Shown here piece after piece: positions 1 through 11,204 of a DNA stretch of 64,000 nucleotides. A program made the translations under genes and the position numbers. Numbering within the stretch: the stretch's first letter is position 1; every line of letters starts with the position of its first letter. The stretch is from Mytilus galloprovincialis. Lineage: Eukaryota > Mollusca > Bivalvia > Mytilida > Mytilidae. The DNA lies in the NCBI RefSeq assembly GCF_965363235.1, contig NC_134845.1:82723913-82787912 (forward strand), written 5' to 3'. The notes under the pieces were generated by a model, which saw only the letters and a list, made by a program, of their open reading frames with translations, was not told the DNA's origin and did not search any database.

Positions 1-272
1 GTGGATGAGTAACAAGCTTGGAATTGGTTCCTATGCTTACTAGTCCAGACGCTTATTAATGGCGTAGGGAAAATATGATCCATTGGAACCTTTTCGGACA
101 ACTCTTTGTGAGGCATCTTCACCTTATCAGGAGCTTGTACATTATTGATGTAAGAAACAATACCACGGTCTTTGTATAGAGGAAAATCAGCTTTACAATT
201 GTGAATACATATGTATTTCCGGCCATAAATCAGTAATTTTAAAGATGTTTTAGTACTTAAGTGATTTTTATT
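1..272 (-). CDS. Open reading stretch running off the left edge (possible exon)
   Basis: About 90 codons read without a stop from 272 to the window edge, ending in a protein-like run that includes MPHKELSEKVPMDHIFPTPL. The closest possible splice acceptor is the AG at 257-256, which would start an exon at 255. There is no clear initiator Met, so it would be an internal exon or a transposon-borne reading frame. I do not recognise the family. The only support is an uninterrupted frame with balanced residue use in AT-rich DNA, and the other end lies outside the window. Confidence 0.35.
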
Positions 273-319
273 TTAGGTTAATCAATCTATTCAAAACTCT
301 ACATCGAAGATATAGACTG

Positions 320-1010
320 GGGACTCATCTTTGAAATTTACGCCATATTGGTTTTATTTATCGGAAGTGTTACCTTTGTATTTAAACATTAACTATAGAA
401 TAGAATAAGTGGTTTAGAGGATAACGTAAAGTAAAAAGCTAAATGACCAGCACAAAAAAAAACCAAACATTTTATTTCATTTTGAAAAAATGTTGAATAG
501 CAAAATAAAATAATGATATTTCTATGTCCGCCATTTTGAATATTACCGGAAGTAAGGGTTTTAAAGACATATGTCTTATTCATTGTATCCATAAGAAGCA
601 TCAAAGACAGATTTCTGCACAATTTAACGATAGTAGCAATACGTCAAAACACATATCAATTACCCTCCTTAAAAAATAAGTTTATTTTAGTACAACGTCC
701 GCCATGTTGGATTTTACCGGCAGTAGGGTTTTAAAGACATCTAATCTATATAATTTATCCAAAAGTAGTACATAACAAAGGTTTCTACCAAATGTTATTA
801 CAGCAGCATGATAATGATACCTTTGCACATACTAGCCTACGATATTGGGCCGATTTAAGTATGATGTACGCCATTTTGCATTTTACCGGAAGTGAGACAT
901 TTTTTTCAATGCCTCCCTATCTGAAATAAAAGAGTAATAGCTCAGAAAGGTCTATGCCAAATTTCATGCTTGTAGCAGGATGTGCACAATTTTTCACAAC
1001 GCTGCCGTAC
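320..1010. repeat. Diverged tandem repeat, four units of about 170 bp
   Basis: The phrase CGCCATTTTG-x-ATTTTACCGGAAGT, followed by GGGTTTTAAAGACAT, recurs at about 339, 525, 695 and 865, so the period is 170-186 bp. The first and last units are the most diverged. No coding potential is visible in the phrase. Confidence 0.6.
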
Positions 1011-1446
1011 TATAACATTATACATTATTCACAAGACGTTGAGTAATTGGTTGTATCTATTATATACCAGATTTGGTATATATAACTTGAACCTTTCATC
1101 AAAAAGGGTCGTAGACACATACCTTGGACTATCTCAAAAGGTATTTTAACGGTTCCAGTTTTCTCACTTATACACAACCGCTAGCAATTGTTTATTGTTT
1201 GTAGGTGTTTAATGTCACTTTCCGCACTCGTGTCTTCATTGTAGTGGCTCAGTTGTTTTGTATTTGTAGAGGAAGTGGACAGCTTGGTGAATACTAATAA
1301 ATTTTTACACGAACAATTTCACCTCTAGTCTGTTAAGATTGAAACCAAACGAACCGTGTAACATGTAGCATAAACTCAGTGTTGACAAGCTTGTGATCGT
1401 TGTAAATTAACTACTATTTAGTCTAAGATGCATGATTTTTTTTATT

Positions 1447-1965
1447 AGTTGTTAGTGGCTTTGAACAAGTCGTAAGTAACTGCGAGTATTCTCAGATCTG
1501 TACTTAGTGTCTTTTTATTTTTGGAATGTACAAGTACCCGGCAACGTCCACTTGTATTTGTAGTATTTGCATTTTATCCATCTGATGAGTTAAGGCTTTT
1601 TGCAACTGATTTTTATTGTTCGTTCTATATTGTTTTGTAACAACACTGTCGCAGGTAGGGGAGGGTTTGGATCCCGCTAAGATGTTTAACCCCTCCACAT
1701 TCTGTATACATGTACCGTTTGTTTATGGGTTACATATTTGTTTTTAGTTATTTGTTTTTTTTTTACATAACTTTAGTCGTTAGTTTTTTCCGTTTAAATT
1801 GTTTTGCATGTCATGTCGGTGTCTTTTTATAGCTGATTATGCCGTATGGGCTTTGCTCACTTTTGAACACCGTACGGTAACCTATAGTTGTTAATTTTTG
1901 TGTCATTTTTGGTCTTTTTTAGAAATTGTCTCATTGGCAAGCATACCTCATCTTCTTTTTATACT
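1447..1965 (+). repeat. Near full-length dispersed repeat (mussel family A)
   Basis: This is the longest copy of a family that recurs through the window. It starts with a CTGCGAGTATTCTCAGATCTG block, passes GGGAGGGTTTGGATCCCGCTAA and TGTTTAACCCC, and ends with a GTCTCATTGGCAAGCATACC block followed by CATCTTCTTTTT. I know this sequence as a common repeat in Mytilus DNA. I see no coding region or clear terminal repeats, so its class (SINE, MITE or other) is open. Other copies are at 15597-15863, 22628-23000, 26090-26395, 26580-26925, 29125-29310, 29850-29925, 31990-32310 and 62570-62660. Confidence 0.7.
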
Positions 1966-3376
1966 ATGACCACTTGACCACTGCTATAATTCGGATAAAA
2001 TAATACATTTCTTCTGAAATAAAAATACACAAAGAAGGACATAGCAACAATCGAACAATAAACGGCCTTTCAGACAATTGAGCGACCAACTGTTATGTTT
2101 TTGTTCATTTTAGATTTGCATATCCGTCTGGTTTCCGAAATTGTTTAATGACTTAAGGGGGTAGACCTTGGTTCAGGGAGATAACTCTTTAAATCAGTTA
2201 TGCGTTTGTAAAAGTCGAGTTTCGTCAATGAATTTTAAGCATTTACCTGAAACAGATTGGAAATAATCTATGTATCCAAGAAGCTTAGAACATATTTATG
2301 AAAATGGCTGACACAAACGTACTGATGATTTTCAGAGTTATTTCCCTTAACCTAGGTTTACCTCCTTAAGTTATACGATAAACATGTGTCATACTCCTTA
2401 TAATCAATCTCAAACATTTATTTATTATTTCGGTAAATGTTTTGTCTTCTGTTGGCTTCAAGATTAAGGTTAGCGTCCACCGCCCCTACTGAAAAGATAG
2501 AATTGTAACGTTAAAATATATAAGAAATATGAAAAGCAAATGCAACCGAAAACAATTAGTCTAAGTGAAAACAAAAATACAAAAATCATAGTAAATTAAT
2601 TCATTTTTAAAACTAAAAACAAAACCAGCTTTAACAGAGTTTTACATTTTTTTCAAATGTTACACTTCTGACCTATGGTATGTGTTGTTATGGGGAAGGT
2701 GCCTGCAAACATGATTAAACAAACTAAGTATGTTCGTGCCAGTTTTTCAAGTAAGGGGTCTGTATTTAAGTGGTTGTCATTTCGCGACCTTTTACATTTA
2801 AAAAAATAGTGTGATTTTTATCATTGCTAGAGGCTATTAAGTTCCTAATTGTTAAGTTCTATGACATTTGGTCTTAAGTGGAAAGTTGTCTCATTCAAAA
2901 ATACATATCACATATTTGTAATTTAATATCGATATTTTAAATAGAAAGTCAAGAATTATTTTTATATACTATTATGGAAATGCACATCATCCAGTTGTTA
3001 TTGCTGTTTGATATAAATTTTGTTTTGTTTTGCACACATTATTTCAATCCGAGATAAACCACAAAATAAATATCAAATTGGGAAATCGCGTAGTCTATAG
3101 AGAAAAAAAACCAGGGTCTAATTCAGTGGATATCAACAAGTGTGAATGGCGAAACTCTTACAATGTGATTAAAATTTAAGAACTTGCAATTTTCAAATAT
3201 TCTGCTCAGACCTCCATATTCAATATCTTACATGTTGGTCGTAGTAAATATCTACAGAAATTTATTTTTTAGTATCATTTTGACTTATTCTAAAAAGAAT
3301 TATACATTATGAACTTAATTCGTGAATCAGGTCATCTGTACAAGAAAATCATATCATTCGGTTTGTTAATTTAAAC
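1966..3376. other. Intergenic stretch with one MITE
   Basis: AT-rich DNA with no gene-like frame. It holds the 209-bp MITE listed separately and, at about 2862-2905, a short remnant of the 3' end of the family A repeat. Confidence 0.5.
2157..2365. mobile_element. 209-bp MITE with TTAA target duplication
   Basis: The two ends are inverted repeats of about 34 bp. The left end begins GGGGGTAGACCTTGG and the right end closes CCTAGGTTTACCTCC; both contain a GATAACTC / GAGTTATT block. TTAA lies on both sides (2153-2156 and 2366-2369). TTAA duplication is typical of piggyBac and Kolobok families. The element is too short to code for anything. Confidence 0.7.
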
Positions 3377-5481
3377 TTACCAACATGTCAATCCACAGCA
3401 TTCTCCTTCCCTCATTAAATCTGGATGACACTCGTCCTTACAACCATAGATACAATCTATTTCACCTGTAAAAGCATAATAAAAACAATTTGTTATAAAC
3501 TTCATGCATCCGAAACGCTTTTCTGAATTCACCTTCATCAGGAATGCTTAAAGCCAAATATTTGATGTTAGGATGTATAAGAACTGATAAGGTTAAAGAG
3601 ATACATGTAGTTTCCAGATATAACCTAAAAATATAACCAAATCCATATTTATTTTCCTTACTCAAAATGATTTGTAGATCTAAAATAAAGACGGATAAAG
3701 TTTTGGAATTTTGGGTCCTCCATGCTCTTCAACTTTGTACTTGTTTGAATTTACAACTATTTTGATCTGAGTCTTATATAGACGAATCGCGCGTCTGGCA
3801 TATTAAATTATAATCCTTGTACCTTTGATAACTATAGGTCATTTTCTCAATTTACTGATTCCAGGTTTTCAGCTATCCTTATCATCCAGTATTTTAAAAC
3901 TTTTTCATTCATAAGATACAAGGATGATTATGATTACTTACATGGGACCGGTGTCGTTATTGGAGTTGGTGTACAACAAAACTTGTTACCACAACAACTG
4001 TTTGTATCTTTGGTTCCATCGCAGGTTTCACCTTCACTCATACATGTAGAACCATCAGGACATGTGTCTAGAAATAAAATTATCAACGATTATAAGATTT
4101 CTCACAGCTTATACTGCTTTGTGATTAATAAAAAGGATTTCATCGTATTTCATATTTCAAAGATACATTGTTCGGTGACTGTGAAATTTTGTCGATATCT
4201 TAAATCTTTATTACTATTAAAAAGTAAACTCAATATGGAACATTTGTACAAAGTTTCAAATTGACATCACAAAAACGTAAAGCAAAACTTTAAGTTTCAC
4301 TGTTACATGAGAATTCTATGTTTCAGTTTCTATTTATTTTTAATAAATGTTCAAAGTTCAAAAGACACGGAATGTAATCCGAAAAAATCTGTTTTGTGTA
4401 TATGTTCAGCTTATTGACCCTCATTTGTATTCCTGCTTTTTAATTACAAAGTCAATCGATATTGCTCAAATAAATTCGTTACTTACCAGTACATTTGCAA
4501 CATGCCTTCCCACACTTGCACCTCACAGATAGTTTTTCCACATTACCTCCTAATGATGGACATGCATTAGAATCTGAACAATATCCACCCCGTCCAGTAC
4601 ATGCAAAGTTTGGTTCGCCTGTAATTTCATATCAAATTATTTTAGAGATGATAAGTAAATCAAACACTGTAATACTATAATCTGTAACATATCATACTTT
4701 TATTGAATGGATCACTGCTCTAACTAGATAATTAAGAAAATGATCAAAAATAAAACGATGAAAAAGGAAACAATCTAAAAAATCACTTAAGAGGGAAAAA
4801 AATGGCAATTGAACTCCGAAGTCAGATTCTTGATAAAACTGTCAATTATTTCACATATATAAAATTCTAAACGTACTTTGTGCTAAACATTTGTGTTGAA
4901 GAACATTTTGATACAGTAATGTGTTAGTGTTTCGTAAAAATAGGATGAAATCAAATAATTAAACTCAATAATTTGATTGGTATTTGAAAAACAATACTAA
5001 ACAACACTTTCCTTCCGACGTAATTTCGATTTTAGCTAAATTTACTTATTTATTGTCTTTCAGAAACAACCCACAAAATTACTTCTCAGAAAGAAAAGAA
5101 ATAACAATAATTTAACAACACGAATCGAAAAGTCGTATTCTTCAAAGACTACCTACCAATTATTCAACAGCCGTTGATGAATAGAACATAGAAATCTTAC
5201 AAATTGACAGTATGCGGTGTACTTATGTTAAACATTTAACACAATGAATTCCATACTTAACATAGAAAAAGAATGTACGTTGTACTTTGATTTGATTTCT
5301 TAAACAAATCAATAAGCTGCATGTACAAATGTATGTAACAACCTCTGCCTACATCGATATATATTTGTATCTTTCATCATTATCAACAAATCCTTTAAAA
5401 TAAACACCTACCTTTACAATGATTAATCATTGTTATCATGGTTATTGCCACTACTACAACAAACAGAGCAGTTTTTCCCAT
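3377..5481 (-). CDS. Secreted cysteine-rich protein, four exons
   Basis: Exons in gene order are 5481-5412, 4618-4487, 4067-3942 and 3465-3377. All junctions are GT-AG and the phases agree (all phase 1). They encode about 138 residues. Residues 1-20 (MGKTALFVVVVAITMITMIN) are a signal peptide. The mature part carries about 23 cysteines in three modules, one per exon: CTGRGGYC...CKCGKACCKC, then CPDGSTC...CCGNKFCC followed by a Thr/Pro linker, then CIYGCKDEC...CCGLTC. The spacing suggests a disulfide-knotted secreted factor such as an inhibitor, antimicrobial or matrix peptide. I do not recognise the exact family. The final codons TGG-TAA sit inside a perfect splice donor (G|GTAAGT), so the gene may continue to further exons below 3377, although I saw none. 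The upstream region has a TATA-like box. Confidence 0.75.
3480..3590 (-). repeat. Dispersed repeat (mussel family B)
   Basis: On the minus strand it contains GCATTCCTGATGAAGGTGAA and AGAAAAGCGTTTCGGATGCA. The same phrase occurs on the plus strand at about 31860-31935. It lies in intron 3 of the cysteine-rich gene. Confidence 0.6.
3725..3835 (-). repeat. Dispersed repeat (mussel family C), minus-strand copy
   Basis: Reversed copy of the ACGCCAGACGCGCGTTT ... GACTCATCAGTGACGCTC family. Here the word reads AATCGCGCGTCTGGC on the plus strand. It is diverged and sits in intron 3 of the cysteine-rich gene. Confidence 0.55.
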
Positions 5482-5570
5482 ATTAACTATTTGAAAGTAA
5501 TTCAGAGAGAATGCCTGATACGACGATGGTTGTAGCTTAAATATCTAAATGAGTCGGATCAATGGACCAA
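5482..5570 (-). promoter_or_regulatory. Probable promoter and 5' leader of the cysteine-rich gene
   Basis: On the minus strand a TATA-like TATTTAAG lies at about 5543-5536, roughly 55 bases before the ATG. That allows a start site near 5507 and a leader of about 25 bases. A CCAAT-box-type ATTGG lies about 25 bases further upstream. This placement is inferred from motifs only. Confidence 0.4.
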
Positions 5571-5824
5571 TAAGGACATTATGTTGCATTATGGGAGTGT
5601 TATTTTTGATTGGTCCAAACGTGGGAATTGCATGATGATGATAGATGTGTTAAACGTCCTTGACAATCAAACGAAAAAGACGTTGGTTTTGTACTCTTTA
5701 TGAACCTTCAAAAATAGAAATATAACACTACTTTCTACAGAGAAAATGTTTTTTAAATAGCAACATATCTATGTTTACGATGATAAAATCATTTCTTCAA
5801 CAATCTGAAATATCGACTACAGTC

Positions 5825-5990
5825 CAACAAATTGAGACAGTACACGACTGCTCTGATGCGTTTTACTGACATGAAACAACACATAAAATACAAGAAATTT
5901 CGTTACAATGATTAAATTATAGATCTAAATACGGTTGGAATTATCCATAGGTATGCAGCTACGACGGAGGTTTTGATTTCGAATTGCGTT
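5825..5990 (+). repeat. Direct repeat, left copy
   Basis: It shares GAGACAGTACACGACTGCTC, ACAAGAAATTTCGTTACAAT and TAAATACGGTTGGAATTAT, with roughly one base in five changed, with a second copy at 9595-9750 in the same orientation. The two copies flank the Harbinger-like element at 7.0-9.4 kb. Confidence 0.6.
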
Positions 5991-6189
5991 TCTCTTTGTT
6001 TTCTGCAGTTTGCTTAATCTGCATGTTATTTTGACATTTTTGCGATTAGAATTGAATTTTCCGATTTGTTTCTTGGGGTTGTTTCTTTGGGGTTTTTTTT
6101 TTGCAACTTAATTCATTTTGAAAAGACATTATGTTTTTGTCTATATATATTAATTACATCTGTTCAAATGCATATTTGTGAATAGTTAT

Positions 6190-6300
6190 GAAAGGTACCA
6201 GGATTATGATTTAATACGCCAGACGCGCGTTTTGTCTACATAAGACTCATCAGTGACGCTCAAATCAAAACAGATATAAAGCAAAAAAAGTACAAAGTGT
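6190..6300 (+). repeat. Dispersed repeat (mussel family C)
   Basis: Contains TACCAGGATTATGATTTAAT, ACGCCAGACGCGCGTTTTGT and GACTCATCAGTGACGCTCAA. Related copies are at 3725-3835 (-), 41515-41650, 42680-42795 and 63790-63895. I know this as an abundant mussel repeat. It may be part of a SINE, but I cannot see a tRNA promoter in these copies. Confidence 0.65.
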
Positions 6301-7739
6301 AAGTTACAATATGCTAAGTTGCCCTCATTTAGCATGTTACTTCAATGAAATACCTTATAATTAGTACAAATATATCTTTTTTTTTATTATGGATACATTG
6401 TGAAGTCATTCTCATTTAATGAAAATATGAATACGATACGGTGTAACAATAGTGTTTACCAGTGCGTATAATTTGGTAAATAGAAAAGGTCTTCAAAATA
6501 TAAAATCTTTACCACGTTCATATACTAAAAAAGAATTTATAGATTTCGAACAGAGTGCTTAGTTGCTCCCTCTTAGTCATTGTTTTCTACATGTAATTAT
6601 CAACAAATTATATTCTACAAAACCTAAACTGTTAGATTGAATCTATTAAATTATAGATTTAATATATCTGTTGGACATATACTACTAACTCATGCTGTCA
6701 GTTTAATACAAATACTTCCTCAAACTTGTTTTGATTACAGCTGTTGATGAATTTTTATCCCCAAAAAAATGCATTTTTCTTTTAAACAAAACTTCCTTGT
6801 CTGATAATATGTCTAACTGTACGATCAATAATTCTGGATAATTTTATAACCAAACGGTCATTAACAAATAACATTGACGGTACTAAATGAGCATTTCGAC
6901 AATATATGTCCCTTCAATTATACTCGATGTAAAAACAATTGAAAATCAAAAACCTTGAACAAGATATGAAAAGCTTATCAAAATAGGCCTAAACTCTATC
7001 CACATCGAATAAGGAATCTGGGCCCTAATGCATAAAGCTACTTAAGTAAAGATTTTCCTTAGTAAACACTTAAGTTAAGGAAACTCCGCCCTTTTTACCT
7101 ACGTGGTATGCCTAAACAGTCTTAAACTAAGTATTTCCTTAGTAAAATCTTATAGTTGGTTTAAGTCGCGCCCACAAAACTTAAGTGGTATGCATCAATC
7201 CCTTTTAACATAGAAAACGCCTAATATTATACTTCAGTATAAGGTATCTATAGAGCTACCTTAAATTTTCCAAAATAGATGAAATCAGTCATGCGTTTTT
7301 TGCAGAAAATGGATAAATTGCCTACCATTTAATTTATTAATAATTATATCAGTAATATTTATACAATTTCATTCTACTCTTATGTCTCAATTTCGCTATT
7401 ATGTATTCCTAAAATAATCACAATTTTTACATGCACGGAATTCATGCTATTATTTTTCGTTTAATTCCCCCGTTCCTGCATGCTTACATAAATAACATTG
7501 AACGTATTTGTTAAAATACACCGCCTGGTATCCATTGTTAGTACAAAACAGTATGAAGGAAGCGATGGGGATCTTTCGGAATGCAAAATCATGTTTTCTG
7601 GGGGGACTGGGGAAATCAATTTAATTTTCAAATATGTAGTTTTATTCTTATGTTAAAAGGCAAATTGTCCATGAATTTGTTTCCCTAACTGGTACAAAAT
7701 TAGAAAGTTTTTAGGACCTGCTCAATGGAATTCGAGTCG

Positions 7740-7965
7740 ATATAACATACTTGAGTTTCTTGTGCATAATTTGGAGTTTAGTATGACGTCCATTATTACT
7801 GAACTAGTATATATATTTGTTACAGGGCCAGCTGAAGAACGCCTCCGGATGCGGAAGTTTCTCGCTTCATCGAAGATCTATTGGTGACCTTCTGCTGTTG
7901 TTTGTTCTATGGTCGGGTTGTTGTCTCTCTAACAAATTCCCCATTTCTATTCTAAATTTTATTGT
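7740..7965 (+). repeat. Dispersed repeat (mussel family D)
   Basis: Carries GGAGTTTAGTATGACGTCCA, GGCCAGCTGAAGAACGCCTC and CATTGGTGACCTT-type words. A second copy lies at 44575-44790 inside the Mutator-like element. A tail fragment (ACACATTCCCCATTTC) is at about 57480-57545. Confidence 0.65.
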
Positions 7966-8929
7966 AATATTTGAACCGCATTCAATTATTTTGTCATATT
8001 TCCTTAAATATTCAGTGATATCTTGCTGTTAACGAAAATATGTCAAATTTCAATTTTTGCAAAGAAGGAAAAATTTAACCGAAATAAATGTTGGTGTATC
8101 CAAAACATTCGACTAATTTTGTATGACTGCTTATTTTTTTTCTAAAATCTAGCAAGATTGCATGCAGTTTTCATTCATCTTCATGCATTACTAACTTTCA
8201 ATTGAAATATTCGGGTATATGCTAAGATGATAATAATACCTTACAGTAAATATAAGAATCGGAAAATGTGTGTTGCAGTAAAGATTGGGGGACTTTAATT
8301 TAAAAAGTGACCCTGGTTTGATTTGAATTCATGGAAACTTGATCCTACCCCCCTTTATCATTGGTGTCAGATGGTAAGTGATAAAAATGTATGATTAAAT
8401 CGAAATCGATCTTAAAAAAATAAATCTTGATCATGTATTGTAAGAGTTGCGAAATATATGTATGGTTGTCTCTAGAATAAAAGCATGCCACTCTATCAAG
8501 GAACATCCATGATAGACGAATGCTAAGTGTCTTAGAGATGGGACAAATCAGATAAATACGTTTTTCTGGAACTTTTTTTAAACCAAGATTTTACTAACAT
8601 AACACAAAGGTAAAAATACGTTTTCTGGAACTTTTTATTAAACTAAGATTTTACTAGTATATAGCATTATTAAGCTAGATGATTTGATACAATATAATGT
8701 TCAGTATTCATTTAGCGACTCTTCGTGTGAGTTTTGTCTGCAACAAAAAAAAAATGCTAGTGGATAATTGCAAAGTATTTTGATATTTTATCATTAATCA
8801 TTACATGGATAAGTTGTCCCACTTCTTTTCGATCTCTTAAGAATCTTTCCTCATGAAAATTTTTCTATACTTATTATATTGTTATTTCCTTCTATCCCTA
8901 TGTGTGACTTGGGAATATAAATACGGTCA

Positions 8930-9260
8930 GTTTGGTATTCTTTCGACAGGCAGCAGAACCCTTGCCCAGGTAGGGCATCCGTTTGGTTGTGCTGAATGTA
9001 TAAGTTCGCAGCCACGTTCGTTCAAAATGGGGACGTTAAGTCAAATGCCTCGAGTAGAAAGAGTGGCATGCTCTCTTCATGTTTAGAATTCTTGCATCAA
9101 TTGTTTGACAGGTCTGTAGGTGGGCTGTTACAATGCAAAAATGTTCCCCGACCTTCAGGATCTACCTTTTGTATTTATAGTCTCGATTTAGTGTTAATTT
9201 GATCTCGTCCTGAACATCCATGAAATATTTGCAACTAGACGTTGAGCAAAGAGCAAAAAA
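8930..9260 (+). repeat. GC-richer dispersed repeat (mussel family E)
   Basis: Contains GGGCATCCGTTTGG, GCAGCCACGTTCG, GGTGGGCTGTTACAATG and CATGAAATATTTGCAACTAG. An opposite-strand copy lies at 28040-28440, and small pieces of its end are at 36645-36680 and 36965-36990. The short open frames inside (for example 8853-9086) do not agree between copies and are not treated as genes. Confidence 0.6.
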
Positions 9261-9413
9261 CGACCTTTTCAATTGGCTAAGTATTTTTAAATTGTTGTAC
9301 ACACTAACATCAATTCAACCTTAGTTCTACGACTTCAGAATTTACTCATCTAGGGGAATTCTTAATGACATCTAAGTTGAAGGAACACTTAAGTTAAGAT
9401 GCTTCATGCATAC

Positions 9414-10559
9414 GGGCTCATACCTATGCATGAGGGAGACATATTCCTTAATTTATGAATGATTACCACAAAAAAAGGGCAAATGTCATGAAAACAAGGT
9501 GCGTTTGTTTTATGCAATTACTGAAGTACTCCGTATTGATACCTGCGGGAACGAAGATAAAACACGCAGAGGTATCGATCACATTCCAATGAATCGAGAC
9601 AGTCCACGACTGCTCAGGTCCAATTCATTGACATGAAGCAATATATGAAATACAAGAAGTTTCGTTACAATTATTGCATAATAGATCTGAATACGGTCGG
9701 AATTATATATATATGAAAACTGAAAGTTTGAGGCTACGAGGTTAAATCGAGTCTTGCATTATATATTTTTTTTGGGTACATTTCTACCATCGTATATATA
9801 GTAGATAACGGCCTAAGACGTTGATATGTCGAACGATCTGACTTATGATTATTGTTTACATCATAAATTGTTTTAACATCAAATTAAGGCGTTATCAATA
9901 GTCCAACAGAGAAGACAGACAAATCAAATTAAGTAGTGGTCAAAATTCCATCACGGTTGCATTTAAATATTACAAAAAGTGGTTTCATATTATCAAAGGT
10001 AATTGGAAACTGTTTAATTACCTTAATATGTCTTCTGGGTTGCTGTCTTATCTCCTTTTATTCAAAACAATTTAGATAATTTTTCATCATTGCTTACGTC
10101 TTCATAAAAACTATTTAGGATCTTGAAATCCACTAAGTTAATTAAAATTCACTTAATATATTATTATTTTTTTCACTAATTCACTCACAAAAAGGTTCGA
10201 GTAAAAATCCAAGCAACGAACAGTCTTCCCTCGTGACTAAATTTATTTTTCGTATAATTTTTCTAATATAAAAATTTTCTTAGATAGAAGTCGTCTGGAT
10301 TGAATAATAATAATTTTATTTATTAAAGTGTCACATATTGATTGTCATAAAACATCTACAACATTTGTAATATTTGCACATGAAATAATCAATATACAGC
10401 CTTAACTGATGAGACACTAACAGTAAAAACTTTGTACGTTTTTATCAAATTAAAGCATCAATTATCTTTACATATAGAAATGTCTTTGCTGTGTTAAATA
10501 GACGTATACAAAGCTAATCTCACATACAAACGGTTTTATCGTCATTTCCTCATCAATTT
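9414..10559. other. Intergenic stretch
   Basis: No gene. It contains the second copy of the direct repeat (9595-9750) matching 5825-5990. Otherwise AT-rich DNA with nothing I can name. Confidence 0.5.
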
Positions 10560-10865
10560 AGGAAGAAACAAGAATGTGTCCCCAGTACACGAATGCCCCA
10601 CTCGCACTATCATTTTCTATATTCAGTGGACCGTGAAATTGGGGTAAACCCTCTTGACATTAAAATTAAAAAGATCATATCATAGGGAACATGTATACTA
10701 AGTTTGAAGTCGATTGGACTTCAACTTCATCAAAAACTACCTTGACCAAAAACTTTAACCTGAAGCGGGACAGACGGACGGACGAACGAACGGACGGACG
10801 GACAGACGGACGCACAGACCAGAAAACATAATGCCCCTCTACTATCGTAGGTGGGGCATAATGAC
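10560..10865 (-). repeat. Dispersed repeat with GACG microsatellite (mussel family F)
   Basis: Runs from AAGAATGTGTCCCCAGTACA through CTTCAACTTCATCAAAAACTACC to a (GACG)n tract and ends CATAATGCCCC. The opposite-orientation copy is at 50518-50806. The reading frame through the GACG tract (RPSV repeats) is an artefact of the microsatellite. Confidence 0.7.
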
Positions 10866-11204
10866 GATAACTTTGTTAGTCTGGGAGATTGATACAAAGC
10901 CTCATAATTATCGTTTGTTATCAAACATCTATATAATATGAAAAACAATATTTTCAGTTATAAGTTCAGAATATTATTTTATACTATTTAGATAATTTTC
11001 TGCGAATAAGATATTAATGTAATAATAAAGTTATCATAGTATTATCATACAAGAAGGATCTAGTACAATACTTTCAACATATGTTCTGATAAATGGTTGT
11101 TGCACTCATCTATTCGTGAGACGTCTTTTCAACAGGCCCATATTAATTGAAATATGGTAGGAATATTTTATCTTTACACTAGTATTCCACATTCCAAACT
11201 AAAA

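Larger units (their letters stand above)
5571..7014. other. Intergenic stretch with dispersed repeats
   Basis: No gene seen. It contains one half of a direct-repeat pair (5825-5990) and a family C copy at about 6190-6300. The remainder is AT-rich unique-looking DNA. Confidence 0.5.
7015..9413. mobile_element. Harbinger-like DNA transposon relic with nested repeats
   Basis: The left end (GGGCCCTAATGCATAAAGC, then CTTAAGT) and the right end (reverse complement GAGCCCGTATGCATGAAGC, then CTTAAGT) are matching terminal inverted repeats about 2.4 kb apart. GGGCCC-type ends followed by ATGCAT are known from PIF/Harbinger elements in many animals. The interior has no transposase frame that I can read. 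It carries two later insertions, at 7740-7965 and 8930-9260. It is an old, non-autonomous copy; a target duplication is not clear. Confidence 0.5.

Noticed and set aside
10730-10948. Frame with RPSV-type repeats on the minus strand
   Set aside because: Translation of a GACG microsatellite within a dispersed repeat; the same effect occurs at 50414-50621.
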